Shown here: positions 35,594 to 45,089 of the stretch, one piece after another | How the letters are laid out: the number at the start of each line of letters is the position of its first letter | How positions within the stretch are numbered: the stretch's first letter is position 1 | DNA from: RFPW01 sp040401595 | Lineage (GTDB): Bacteria > Pseudomonadota > Gammaproteobacteria > Burkholderiales > Burkholderiaceae_E | Direction of reading: 5' to 3' | DNA length: 64,000 nucleotides | Assembly: GCA_040401595.1 (NCBI GenBank) | Contig: JBBAOE010000011.1 | Coordinates: 1-64,000 of the forward strand | Notes under the pieces: model-generated | The model's input: the letters and a program-made list of their open reading frames with translations, nothing else | The model's database searches: none | What the model was told of the DNA's origin: nothing | Translations under genes and position numbers: made by a program

Positions 35594-38500
35594 ATGAAAA
35601 TATCCAAAAACCGTTTTGCTGAAACACTGATGCGCCGTGCCATTCGCAGCGCTTTCGGTTCCACCGTCTCCATTCTTGGCGTTGCCAGCCTTGGGCTGGC
35701 CGTCGCACCCGCTGCCTTCGCCCAGTCCAACGCGACCGGCGGTATTTACGGTACGGTCACCAACGCAGCGGGTAAATCGCTGGTGTTGTCACAAAAAGGC
35801 TCCGGCGTTCAGCGTTCGATCACGCTGGACGCCAGTGGCAAGTACAACCTGACGTCGCTGCCCGTGGGCCTCTACACCGTTCAGTTGCTGGACGGTGGCA
35901 AAGTCGTCAGCACCTATAACGACGTCGAAGTCCGTCTGAGCCAGAACGTCGAAGTGTCGTTCAGCGCAGCGCTGCAGACCGTCGTGGTTTCATCGAGTGC
36001 GAAAAAACTCGACATGACGGAAATGGGGTCTACCACCATTTTCACGGCGACCGAGCTCGCGAAAATCCCGGTGGGGAATAACGTGGGCGCGGTCATCCAG
36101 CTGGCGCCGAGCACGACGAGCGGGGACACGCGCTACGGCGGCGGTGGCGCGCCGAGTTTCGGCGGATCCTCAGCCTCGGAAAACGCCTATTACATCAACG
36201 GCTTTCCGGTCACGAATATGCTGACCCAGGTCGGCTTTTCGCAGCTCCCCTTTGGTTCGATCGCTCAGGCGCAGATCCTGACGGGTGGCTACGGCGCCGA
36301 ATTCGGTCGGTCGACCGGTGGCGTGGTCAATATCGTCACCAAGAGTGGCAGCAACGAAATGAAGGGTAGCGTCGGCTACACCTTCTCGCCCGACATGTTG
36401 CGTGCCAAGCAACGCAACATCTTCTACGCGGACAACGGCACGACGCTGGCAAACAAGCTCTACGTCTACAACGAGTCAAACCAGACCGATTCGATGCAGG
36501 CCTCGTTCTCGGCCAGCGGACCGATCATCAAGGACAAGCTCTTCTTCTACTTCGCGACGGAACAAAACCGGACCGATTCCAGCAGCATCCGCGGTGCTAA
36601 CTCGTCTGCGACCTACACGGCGGCGGCGTCGACTCAATCGACCGCCTGGAACGAGATCACCACCTCCACGCCACGCTCGCTGCTCAAACTCGACTGGAAT
36701 CTGAACCAAGATCACCACCTCGAATACACCAAGATCAGCGACAAGGTCACGTCAGATCGGCGCTATTACGGCTTCAACTACGCGACCCTGCAGCGCACCT
36801 ATGTGCAAAACGGTGGACAGAAATTCGTCAACTGGGGCCCAACCCCGGTCGCGGCCACTCAGGGCGCCGAAGTCGATATCCTCAAGTACACGGGCTACCT
36901 GACCGACAAGCTCACCCTGAGTGCGGTGCTGGGCCAGACCAAGACGGACCATCGGCAAATACCCGCTGGCTATGATCCGACTCTGCCCCAGGTCAGCTCG
37001 GATTCGACCACTGAAGCGCCCGGACTCGGACCCTATGCCAAACCACAAGGTGTCACGGGCAGCTTGCTGGTACCAGGCGCGCGGGATCGAAACCAGGGCG
37101 CGCGCGTTGACCTCGAGTACAAACTGAACTCCGCCCACAGTCTGCGCCTCGGGGTTGACCAGAACACCATCCGCTCAACCGCGGGTAGCGGCTACACGGG
37201 GGGCTTCTTGTGGAACTACCTGAGGGCTACCAACCCCGCCAGCCCGGTCGACCGGTACGCCGCGCCGAATTCGGTCACGGGTAACGCTCTGGCCCAACAG
37301 GGTTACTACGTCCAGCAGATTTTCGTCAACACCAAGTCGAGCCCCTCGGTCGAACAGACCGCGCAGTACATTGAAGATCGCTGGCAAGTGACCGACAAGC
37401 TGCTCGTGTCGCTGGGGCTGCGTAACGAGGGCTTCAACAACAAGAACGGCGACAACCAGTCCTACGTCAACCTGCCATCCCAGCTGGCCCCTCGGTTCGC
37501 GGCATCGTTTGATGTGATGGGTGACAAGTCATTCAAGGTTTTCAGCAGCCTTGGACGCTACCACGTGCCGCTGCCGACCAACGTGGCGGTGCGCGCAGCA
37601 GGTGCTTCGCTCTACACGATCCAGAACTTCGCCTACACGGGCGTCAATTCCCTGGGCCAGCCGACCGGTCTGACCCCGTTCAGCCCCGTGTATTCCAACA
37701 ACAATGAGCTCGGACAATCCAAAGACCCGCTCACGGTTGCTGCACTGGACATGAAAGGCAACTTCCAGGATGAGTTGGCGATGGGCTTCGAGCGGGCGTT
37801 GTCCAAAGATCTCAACGTAGGTGGCAAAGTAACCTACCGGTCTTTGAAGACCGCCATTGACGATCATTGCGACGACCGTCCCTTCATCGCCTGGGCGGGC
37901 CGTAATGGCGTTAATTCCTCGGATTTCCATTACAACTGCGCCCTGTTCAATCCCGGCATCGCCAACACCTTCATGGTGGATTATGGTGATGGGAATGGCT
38001 TGCGCAAGGTTGCTCTGACGGCCGACGAACTCGGTATCCCGAAAGTCAAGCGGACCTATGCGGCTTTGGACCTGTTTGCAGAACATCCGTTTGATGGCAA
38101 GTGGTACGGCAAGGTGAACTACACCCTGTCGCGCAACGCCGGTAACACCGAAGGCCAGTTGCTTTCGGACATCGGTCAGGGCGACGTATCGACCACCCAG
38201 GCGTTTGACTTCCCCGAATTCAGCCGTAACGCCAACGGCCGTCTGCCGAACGACCGCCGGCATCAGTTAAAGGCCTTCGGGTACTACCAGGCGACGCAAC
38301 AGGTTGGCTTTGGTACCAACATCCTGGTGGCGTCGGGGCGACCAAAGAACTGTATCGGCAATGCGCCCGTTGCGACTGCATCCGCGACGCCGTATACCCC
38401 CGGGTCTCCTGTGACGAACTACTCGGGCTACGGGTCGGCGTACTTCTTCTGTAATGGAGTAGATTCGCCGCGCGGTTCGCTGGGCAGCCTGCCCAATACC

Positions 38501-38710
38501 GTGCGTCTGGACCTGAACGTGACCTACCTGCCGACGGACTACAAAGGCGTATCGCTAAAACTCGACGTCTTTAACGTCTTCAATCGCCAGTCCACGGAAA
38601 CGATCGAAGAGCGGTACAACTCGGGTACCGGCCTGCGGGCGCTTTACAGCACGCCGCTGGCTTACTCTGCACCTCGTTCAATGCGGATTTCCGCCCTGTA
38701 CGAGTTCTGA
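35594..38710 (+). CDS. Oar-like TonB-dependent receptor with N-terminal carboxypeptidase-regulatory-like domain
   Basis: A 1038-residue outer-membrane receptor. Signal peptide MKISKNRFAETLMRRAIRSAFG...APAAFAQ. A CarboxypepD_reg-like beta-sandwich follows (GGIYGTVTNAAGKSLVLSQ to NVEVSFSAALQTVVVSSS), then a plug (NNVGAVIQLAPSTTSGD, ILTGGYGAEFGRSTGGVVNIVTKSGSN). The C-terminal barrel ends in aromatic-rich YEF. GGGGAAA precedes the ATG. It is followed by a terminator and then exbB-exbD-exbD-tonB, which should energise it. The Oar type is common in Xanthomonadales and Caulobacterales and may import oligosaccharides or peptides. The substrate is unknown. Confidence 0.92.
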   Translation: MKISKNRFAETLMRRAIRSAFGSTVSILGVASLGLAVAPAAFAQSNATGGIYGTVTNAAGKSLVLSQKGSGVQRSITLDASGKYNLTSLPVGLYTVQLLDGGKVVSTYNDVEVRLSQNVEVSFSAALQTVVVSSSAKKLDMTEMGSTTIFTATELAKIPVGNNVGAVIQLAPSTTSGDTRYGGGGAPSFGGSSASENAYYINGFPVTNMLTQVGFSQLPFGSIAQAQILTGGYGAEFGRSTGGVVNIVTKSGSNEMKGSVGYTFSPDMLRAKQRNIFYADNGTTLANKLYVYNESNQTDSMQASFSASGPIIKDKLFFYFATEQNRTDSSSIRGANSSATYTAAASTQSTAWNEITTSTPRSLLKLDWNLNQDHHLEYTKISDKVTSDRRYYGFNYATLQRTYVQNGGQKFVNWGPTPVAATQGAEVDILKYTGYLTDKLTLSAVLGQTKTDHRQIPAGYDPTLPQVSSDSTTEAPGLGPYAKPQGVTGSLLVPGARDRNQGARVDLEYKLNSAHSLRLGVDQNTIRSTAGSGYTGGFLWNYLRATNPASPVDRYAAPNSVTGNALAQQGYYVQQIFVNTKSSPSVEQTAQYIEDRWQVTDKLLVSLGLRNEGFNNKNGDNQSYVNLPSQLAPRFAASFDVMGDKSFKVFSSLGRYHVPLPTNVAVRAAGASLYTIQNFAYTGVNSLGQPTGLTPFSPVYSNNNELGQSKDPLTVAALDMKGNFQDELAMGFERALSKDLNVGGKVTYRSLKTAIDDHCDDRPFIAWAGRNGVNSSDFHYNCALFNPGIANTFMVDYGDGNGLRKVALTADELGIPKVKRTYAALDLFAEHPFDGKWYGKVNYTLSRNAGNTEGQLLSDIGQGDVSTTQAFDFPEFSRNANGRLPNDRRHQLKAFGYYQATQQVGFGTNILVASGRPKNCIGNAPVATASATPYTPGSPVTNYSGYGSAYFFCNGVDSPRGSLGSLPNTVRLDLNVTYLPTDYKGVSLKLDVFNVFNRQSTETIEERYNSGTGLRALYSTPLAYSAPRSMRISALYEF

Positions 38711-38740
38711 TCCCGCGAAACGCGTTTTCGCGCTCCTGAT

Positions 38741-38770
38741 CCGAACCAATTCGATTTCGAATTGGTTCGG
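38741..38770. repeat. Perfect 14-bp inverted repeat after the receptor gene
   Basis: CCGAACCAATTCGA and TCGAATTGGTTCGG are exact reverse complements separated by TT, 31 nt after the receptor stop. It has no T-tract on the plus strand, but lies just ahead of a true terminator. It may be an mRNA 3'-end stabiliser or part of a tandem terminator. Confidence 0.7.
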
Positions 38771-38796
38771 CCCTCAGGGTCCGAATATCGAACTTA

Positions 38797-38830
38797 AACG
38801 ACCGTGGCATTCTGTCCCGGTCGTTTTTTT
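38797..38830 (+). terminator. Rho-independent terminator of the receptor gene
   Basis: AACGACCG and CGGTCGTT form an 8-bp stem with a 13-nt loop, followed directly by a run of T. It separates the receptor from the exbB operon, which begins about 125 bp downstream. Confidence 0.82.
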
Positions 38831-38955
38831 TAGCGCTCACTTTTTTCGCGCCAACCGACGGTTGGTTATGCTAGGGTCTACCCTCGGTGAGTTTGATAAA
38901 AAATCTCCCGAGGTCAAATCCGACCGTTCAATTTCAGTTCTGAGGAAGCATTGCC

Positions 38956-39807
38956 TTGAAACTCGGTTTTTCAGCAGCCTGCGGGCGATTTGCGTTTATT
39001 ATCGGTCTGCTCGGCGCGGTCTCAGTTGCCTCTCATGCCCAGACCCCTCTCCCCCCGCCCGCAGCCGAAAGCGCAGCGCCCGCTGCAGCTGCCCCGGCAG
39101 GAACCGCTGGCACCCCAGCCGCTCTACCGACGGCCAAAACCGGTGAAGCGGTCTCTAACCCCTATGGTATTGGCGCACTGTGGGCCCAGGGCGATTTTGT
39201 TGCCCGCGGAACGCTGCTGATTCTGATCCTGATGAGCATGGCGACCTGGTATGTCCTGATCACCAAGCTCATCGAACAGGCCAAAATCCTCAAGCAAGCT
39301 CAATCGATTGATGACGAATTCTGGTCATCTGGCTCCGTCAGCGCAAAGATTCAGGCGCTGGACGCCGACAGCCCATTTCGCTACATCGGTGACAAGACAC
39401 TGCAAAGCGCTGGCAAATTCAGTGGCGTGAGCGCCAATGTGGATTTGCACACCTGGCTCGGCACCTCGGTGCAGCGCGCCTCGGCCAGAGTGCAGGGGCG
39501 CCTGCAGATGGGATTGGCCGTGCTGGCAACGGTCGGCTCGACCGGTCCTTTCGTCGGCCTGTTTGGAACCGTCTGGGGGATCTACCACGCCCTGGTCAGC
39601 ATCGGAATCTCGGGTCAGGCCAGTATCGACAAGGTGGCTGGCCCCGTGGGAGAGGCGCTGATCATGACCGCGATCGGTCTGGCCGTCGCGGTCCCCGCAG
39701 TGCTAGGCTACAACTGGCTCGTGCGGCGCAACAAGGAAGTCATGGAGGCGGTTTCTGCTTTCTCCGGCGAACTGCATTCCGCCCTGCTGGCACACGTGAA
39801 GCGCTGA
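38956..39807 (+). CDS. exbB: ExbB/TolQ-family proton channel subunit
   Basis: A 283-residue inner-membrane protein starting at TTG, with AGGAAG 7 nt upstream and no suitable ATG. A cleavable-type N-terminal hydrophobic segment (IIGLLGAVSVASHAQ) and a Pro/Ala-rich stretch precede the canonical MotA/TolQ/ExbB part: LIMSMATWYVLITKLIEQAKI, then GLAVLATVGSTGPFVGLFGTVWGIYHALVSIG and IGLAVAVPAVLGYNWLVRRNKE. It forms the pentameric proton channel with ExbD that energises TonB. This extended N-terminus is common in xanthomonad-type ExbB. First gene of exbB-exbD-exbD-tonB. Confidence 0.92.
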   Translation: MKLGFSAACGRFAFIIGLLGAVSVASHAQTPLPPPAAESAAPAAAAPAGTAGTPAALPTAKTGEAVSNPYGIGALWAQGDFVARGTLLILILMSMATWYVLITKLIEQAKILKQAQSIDDEFWSSGSVSAKIQALDADSPFRYIGDKTLQSAGKFSGVSANVDLHTWLGTSVQRASARVQGRLQMGLAVLATVGSTGPFVGLFGTVWGIYHALVSIGISGQASIDKVAGPVGEALIMTAIGLAVAVPAVLGYNWLVRRNKEVMEAVSAFSGELHSALLAHVKR

Positions 39808-39853
39808 TCCAGTTTCGACTGGATTCGGCGAACCGATTCGGAAAAGGCCTGCT

Positions 39854-40273
39854 ATGGCGATGAACGTCGGCCCGTCCGGGGACGAGGATGAGGTTTTAAA
39901 CGCGATCAACACGACGCCCCTGGTCGATGTGATGCTGGTGCTCCTGATCATTTTCCTGATCACGATCCCGGTCGTAACGACCTCGATCCAGCTTCAGTTG
40001 CCCAAGGAAAAAGTCGAAGAGCGCCAGTCAAAACCTGAGAACGTCGTCATCTCGGTCGATGTCAAGGGCGACATTTTCTGGTACGACGCCAAGATCAATG
40101 ATGTCGAGGCGTTGGTGGGAAAGTTGAAAACGGTTTCGACCAAAAGCCCACAGCCTGAGGTGCATATCCGCGGTGACATGGGATCCCGATATAACAGCGT
40201 TGGCAAAGTGATTTATGCCTGTCAGCGTGCCGGGATCACCAAGGTCTCGTTCATCACCGATCCGCAAAACTAA
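39854..40273 (+). CDS. exbD: Biopolymer transport protein ExbD, copy 1
   Basis: 139 residues with one N-terminal membrane helix (LVDVMLVLLIIFLITIPVV) that carries the conserved proton-relay Asp25 (TTPLVDVML). A periplasmic domain follows (ENVVISVDVKGDIFWYDAKI ... VHIRGDMGSRYNSVGKVIYACQRAGITKVSFIT). Two adjacent exbD genes here suggest a heterodimeric ExbD or separate roles, as described for Xanthomonas ExbD1/ExbD2. Confidence 0.94.
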   Translation: MAMNVGPSGDEDEVLNAINTTPLVDVMLVLLIIFLITIPVVTTSIQLQLPKEKVEERQSKPENVVISVDVKGDIFWYDAKINDVEALVGKLKTVSTKSPQPEVHIRGDMGSRYNSVGKVIYACQRAGITKVSFITDPQN

Positions 40274-40302
40274 ACCTCTGTCCACGCGAGTTCGAGACCC
40301 TC

Positions 40303-40731
40303 ATGGCAATGTCCGTTGGCCCCAGCGATTCGTCCTCTGAAGACGAAGTCATGCTGGATATGAACACCACGCCGCTCATCGATGTGATGCTGGTGTTGTT
40401 GGTGATGCTGATCATCACCATCCCGATTCAATTACACGCAGTCAATCTGGAATTGCCGGTGGGCAAGCCCCCGCAAACGGATCAGAAGCCATTCATTATC
40501 AAGATCGATATCGACAGCGCAAATACTGTCTATTGGCAAGGTCTTCCCGTTTTGGGCGAACAATTGCAGCTCAATCTGCAGTCCGCCTCCAAAATGGATC
40601 TGCAACCGGAAATTCACATCCGTCCGGACAAGGACTCAAAATACGAGTTGTTTGCCCATCTGATGGCAACCACCAAGCGGATGGGGTTGACCAAAGTTGC
40701 CGTGATCGGCAGCGAACAATTTGTCCGGTGA
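40303..40731 (+). CDS. exbD: Biopolymer transport protein ExbD, copy 2
   Basis: 142 residues, paralogous to the preceding gene. Asp27 lies in NTTPLIDVMLVLLVMLIITIPIQL, and the periplasmic domain ends VHI-type IRPDKDSKYELFAHLMATTKRMGLTKVAVIG. It differs from copy 1 mainly in the periplasmic domain, which contacts TonB. tonB begins 10 bp after its stop. Confidence 0.94.
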   Translation: MAMSVGPSDSSSEDEVMLDMNTTPLIDVMLVLLVMLIITIPIQLHAVNLELPVGKPPQTDQKPFIIKIDIDSANTVYWQGLPVLGEQLQLNLQSASKMDLQPEIHIRPDKDSKYELFAHLMATTKRMGLTKVAVIGSEQFVR

Positions 40732-40741
40732 GTTGACGTCC

Positions 40742-41479
<738 letters not shown>

Positions 41480-41599
41480 GGAAGACCTCGGCCGGGTAGA
41501 CACCGAATAAGACAGGCCGGGTAATCGCTGGAATAGGCGAACGCACGCGCGTGCCAGGGCGCTACACTTGCGCATCATCCGCCTCAACGGATTTTTGCT

Positions 41600-43003
41600 G
41601 TGATGCCCTTTTCCCCCGGTGATCCCTTCAGCGCCGCCAATCGCTTCGGCCTTGGCGCACGTCCAGGCGACCTGGATCGAATCGCTCCGGATCCGCGGGC
41701 TTGGCTCACCCGTCAGGTCGAGCAGCTTGCGAGCTTTCGACTCGAAGACCCGTCGTTACCCGGGCGAGGGCAGGTGGCGCAGGCCCTGACTGAATTTTTG
41801 ATCGCCCAGCGCGAGCGGATGAATTCCCCGCCCCGCAACCTCTCCGCTGCCGACCAGGTTGCGGCCGTGGCGCTCCCCTTGGCATCGCTCAACCAGATCG
41901 CTGCCGCCGAGATTCTCGCCCGCTCGCGCCATGGGCTGAACACGGAATGGGGTTTTGCCGAACGACTCGTGTATTTCTGGTCAAACCATTTCACCGTAGC
42001 AGCCACCAAAGCAACCACCATCCCCTGGGTCGGTCTTTACGAACGCGAAGTCATCCGTCCCCATCTGACCGGGCGATTTGCCAGCGTGCTGATCGCCGCG
42101 GCACAACACCCCGGAATGCTCCTGTACCTGGATCAGGCGCAATCGATCGGCCCGAATTCGGTCGTCGGACTACGGCGCAGCAGCGGACTCAATGAGAACC
42201 TCGCACGCGAGATTCTCGAACTCCACACCCTTGGGGTCCAGAGTGGCTATTCGCAATCGGATGTCACCGAACTTGCCAAAGCGCTCACAGGCTGGACCAT
42301 CGCTAGCCAGCGCACGCAGCGCTGGGCACCGAGCGCGCAGCCCGGAGACTTTGTGTTCATTGCCGACTGGCATGAACCCGGTACGCGCACCGTGCTGGGC
42401 CGACGCTATCCGGAAGACGGCGAAACGCAGGGTCGCGCCATCCTGGCCGCACTCGCCCAGCACCCCGCCACCGCACGTCGGGTGGCCACGCAACTGGCGA
42501 CGCACTTCATCGCAGACCTGCCCCCGGTCAGCGCTGTCGAACGGCTAGAGGCGACTTTTTTGCAGCATCAAGGCGATCTGGTCGCCCTGCACCGGGCTTT
42601 GGTCGAACTCCCCGAAGCCTGGACGGGCGGTTCTCAAAAGTTCAAATCCCCGTCCGAATTTCTGCTCTCGAGCTTGCGGATGCTGGATCAGCGCAGCATT
42701 GAGCCAGCGCCGCTGCGCACCGCCATCACCCTACTCGGGCAGCCGCCGTTTCGCGCCCCCTCGCCCGCGGGCTGGCCCGACCAGGCGAGCCATTGGGCTG
42801 CCCCGGACGCCATCATGAAGCGGCTCGAATGGTCCCAGTTGCTGGCCGATCGCCTCGGACGACGCGAGCGCCCCGAGGCGCGACTGGCGGCGGCCCTTGG
42901 GCCAGCACTCGGCGCAGAGACCTTGAGCGCCATCCGGCGCGCCGAGAGTCAGGCCCAGGGTCTGGTCCTGGCATTGATGAGCCCGGAATTTCAGCGCCGC
43001 TAG
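41600..43003 (+). CDS. DUF1800 family protein
   Basis: A 467-residue protein of the DUF1800 family: FSAANRFGLGARPGDLDRIAPDPRAWLTRQV, then LVYFWSNHFTVAA, GLNENLAREILELHTLGVQSGYSQSDVTELAKALTGWTI and LFMSPEFQRR-type end. GTG 41600 and ATG 41603 are both possible starts. DUF1800 and DUF1501 genes nearly always occur as a pair and are thought to act in the periplasm, possibly with extracellular polymers or sulfatase-like chemistry, but no function is established. The DUF1501 partner begins 11 bp downstream. Confidence 0.93.
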   Translation: MMPFSPGDPFSAANRFGLGARPGDLDRIAPDPRAWLTRQVEQLASFRLEDPSLPGRGQVAQALTEFLIAQRERMNSPPRNLSAADQVAAVALPLASLNQIAAAEILARSRHGLNTEWGFAERLVYFWSNHFTVAATKATTIPWVGLYEREVIRPHLTGRFASVLIAAAQHPGMLLYLDQAQSIGPNSVVGLRRSSGLNENLAREILELHTLGVQSGYSQSDVTELAKALTGWTIASQRTQRWAPSAQPGDFVFIADWHEPGTRTVLGRRYPEDGETQGRAILAALAQHPATARRVATQLATHFIADLPPVSAVERLEATFLQHQGDLVALHRALVELPEAWTGGSQKFKSPSEFLLSSLRMLDQRSIEPAPLRTAITLLGQPPFRAPSPAGWPDQASHWAAPDAIMKRLEWSQLLADRLGRRERPEARLAAALGPALGAETLSAIRRAESQAQGLVLALMSPEFQRR

Positions 43004-43014
43004 GAGAAGAAGCG

Positions 43015-44295
43015 ATGACGTCATGGTTTACCGAACGACGGATCAGCCGGCGCCGACTGCTTCAGCAGACGAGTGCCTGGGGGCTGAGCGAGGCGCTGGC
43101 GAGTGGGGTCCTCGGCGCTGGTAACAGCGCCTTCGCAGCGGCGCCTGACGATCGCAAATTCGTCCTCGTGATTCTGCGCGGGGCGATGGACGGACTGGCC
43201 GCGGTGGCGCCCTATGGCGACCCTGCCTATCGAGCAGCGCGCGGACGCCTGGCCTTCGATCCTCCGGGCTCTGGGGATGCAGCCCTGCTACCGCTGGTCG
43301 AGGGCTTCGGCCTGCATCCGCGTCTGAGCTTTCTGCATGAACTCTGGCAGGAACGGCAAATGGCCTTCCTGCACGCCTGCGCGACACCGTATCGCGACCG
43401 TTCGCACTTTGACGGACAGGATGTGCTCGAGAGTGGTGCCGATCGGGTATTTTCAGCAGCCGACGGCTGGCTCAATCGCGCGCTCGGCGTCCGCACCCGT
43501 TTACCCGGCGAGCGCATGTCTTCAAGCGGTCTGGATTCCTTGCCCAACCGAGAAGGGATCGCCATCTCGGCAACCGTGCCTCTGGTCTTGCGCGGCTCCG
43601 CATCCACCAGTTCCTGGGCGCCCTCGAATGCACCATCGGCCGCCCAGGACACGCTCGCGCGGCTGATGGATCTGTACGCCGGCGACCCCCTTCTCGGGCC
43701 AACGCTGGCCAGCGCGATCCACAATCAGCAGACCGTTGCGCAAAGCCCCATGACGGCGCCTGGCAGCGAACGCGCCAACACCGCAGCGCCGGTCCGCATG
43801 GCTGAAGCAGCCGCGCGATTACTGCTTGCGCCGAACGGCCCCGCAGCAGCGGTGCTGTCCCTCGACGGCTGGGACACTCATGCCAATCAGGGCACGCTGC
43901 AGGGGGCGATGGCCCCCCGGTTGGCTGGGCTCGACGCCAGCCTGCGGGCACTCAAGAGCGGGCTGGGCGGACAGTGGTCGAACACCGTTGTGGTCGTCGC
44001 GACCGAATTTGGCCGAACGGTTGCAGAAAACGGGACCGGTGGAACCGACCATGGGACCGGTAGCCTGGCGCTGCTGTTGGGCGGCGCGGTCAGAGGGGGT
44101 CGCATGTTGGGAGACTGGCCCACCCTCGCCCGATCGGCCCTGCACGAGGGGCGGGATCTGGCACCGGTCAACGACCTGCGCAGCCTCCTGGTGTCGGCAC
44201 TTGGCGAGCATTGGGGCATCGAGGAAGCCGTATTGCGGCGTCAGGTCTTTCCAGGTCTTGGTAGGATTCAGACATTCAGCAGACTGCTGGTCTGA
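43015..44295 (+). CDS. DUF1501 family protein with Tat signal
   Basis: 426 residues. Twin-arginine signal (RRISRRRLLQQTSAWGLSEALASG), then the DUF1501 domain, related to alkaline-phosphatase/sulfatase folds: FVLVILRGAMDGLAAVAPYGDP, ACATPYRDRSHFDGQDVLESG, and EFGRTVAENGTGGTDHGTGSLALLLGG. ATG 43015 follows AGGAGAAG; a longer frame from 42793 lies inside the DUF1800 gene and is rejected. The Tat signal puts the folded protein in the periplasm. Confidence 0.93.
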   Translation: MTSWFTERRISRRRLLQQTSAWGLSEALASGVLGAGNSAFAAAPDDRKFVLVILRGAMDGLAAVAPYGDPAYRAARGRLAFDPPGSGDAALLPLVEGFGLHPRLSFLHELWQERQMAFLHACATPYRDRSHFDGQDVLESGADRVFSAADGWLNRALGVRTRLPGERMSSSGLDSLPNREGIAISATVPLVLRGSASTSSWAPSNAPSAAQDTLARLMDLYAGDPLLGPTLASAIHNQQTVAQSPMTAPGSERANTAAPVRMAEAAARLLLAPNGPAAAVLSLDGWDTHANQGTLQGAMAPRLAGLDASLRALKSGLGGQWSNTVVVVATEFGRTVAENGTGGTDHGTGSLALLLGGAVRGGRMLGDWPTLARSALHEGRDLAPVNDLRSLLVSALGEHWGIEEAVLRRQVFPGLGRIQTFSRLLV

Positions 44296-44437
44296 ACTGG
44301 CGCGGGTCTTCGATCCGACAGTTCGTTTTCAACGGGGGCTAAAGTCGGACCTTTTCATCGTGTTTTTTCTCCCCTAAACGGCTTCGTCACACTGCTTTAG
44401 AAAAGTCAGGCCCAGATTGTCGCTCCTGTCCCACTCG

Positions 44438-44471
44438 GGACATTGAACGCACACTCTCCAGGGAGACCGTA
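44438..44471 (+). promoter_or_regulatory. Leader shared with the sorbosone dehydrogenase gene
   Basis: The 34 nt before the start at 44472 match the 34 nt before the start at 45090 at 26 positions with no gaps, including GGACAT, GAACG, TCCA and the GGAGA ribosome site. The similarity continues into both signal-peptide coding regions. It indicates a duplicated 5' region and possibly shared regulation. Confidence 0.7.
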
Positions 44472-44798
44472 ATGAAGCTGAATATGATTCCAGCAACGAT
44501 TCTGGCCGTAGGAATCGCCAGCAGTATGTCCAGCCCGGCGATCGCCCAGATAGGCAAAGATACGATCTGTCCAACTCAAGAGGTACCAGAGATGCCTCGG
44601 CGAGCGGTCCGCCACGGTATCAGTGGACTGGTTCGGGCGGAGCTCAAAATTGTCGATGGCGCCGTGCGCGATGTAGCCATCGTCTCCGGCCCACGAGTCT
44701 TTCATGAGGAAGTCACCAAGGCTGTCGTGCGGTACAAGTGCCTCCCGATCAACTACGAAGTCGTAGCGACTCAGGAGTTCCACTTCAAGCTTGACTAG
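44472..44798 (+). CDS. Secreted stand-alone TonB C-terminal domain protein (chimeric tonB paralogue)
   Basis: 108 residues: a signal peptide (MKLNMIPATILAVGIASSMSSPAIAQ) joined directly to a TonB_C domain, without membrane anchor or Pro-rich spacer. Residues 32-108 are about 73% identical (56 of 77) to the C-terminus of the local TonB, including both cysteines (Cys33, Cys90) and the end VVATQEFxFKLD. The signal peptide and leader instead resemble those of the dehydrogenase gene at 45090 (16 of the first 30 residues identical). It cannot transmit force like TonB. It may bind TonB boxes, heterodimerise with TonB, or serve another periplasmic role. Confidence 0.85.
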   Translation: MKLNMIPATILAVGIASSMSSPAIAQIGKDTICPTQEVPEMPRRAVRHGISGLVRAELKIVDGAVRDVAIVSGPRVFHEEVTKAVVRYKCLPINYEVVATQEFHFKLD

Positions 44799-44835
44799 AG
44801 CGCAATCTCGCACTGGTTTGCTGACCCAACGAAGA

Positions 44836-44873
44836 GGCCCGCTGGTGATCGCCTACGCAATCACCAGCGGGCC
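44836..44873 (+). terminator. Strong hairpin after the TonB-domain gene
   Basis: GGCCCGCTGGTGAT and ATCACCAGCGGGCC form a perfect 14-bp stem with a 10-nt loop, 38 nt after the stop codon. No T-tract follows, so it may be a Rho-dependent or 3'-protecting hairpin rather than a standard terminator. The remainder of the 290-bp space up to 45090 holds no gene I can support. Confidence 0.6.
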
Positions 44874-45089
44874 TTCGCGGAAAATCCAATCTTCGGCCAC
44901 GCCGATGGCTTCAACCGATAGGGTTCCTACACCCAACGGACCGCTCCGGAAAATCCAACAATTTGTATCTTTCTACTCAGGATTTTCCCTTGTATACAGC
45001 CCACTACAACCAAACTCAGATCACCCGGACGGGATAATTGTGCGTGTCCTTGACCGGACATCGAACGAACACAATCCACGGAGAACTTG

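Noticed and set aside
35292..35597. 101-codon frame upstream of the large receptor
   Set aside because: No ribosome site, low-complexity composition, and it runs into the receptor start.
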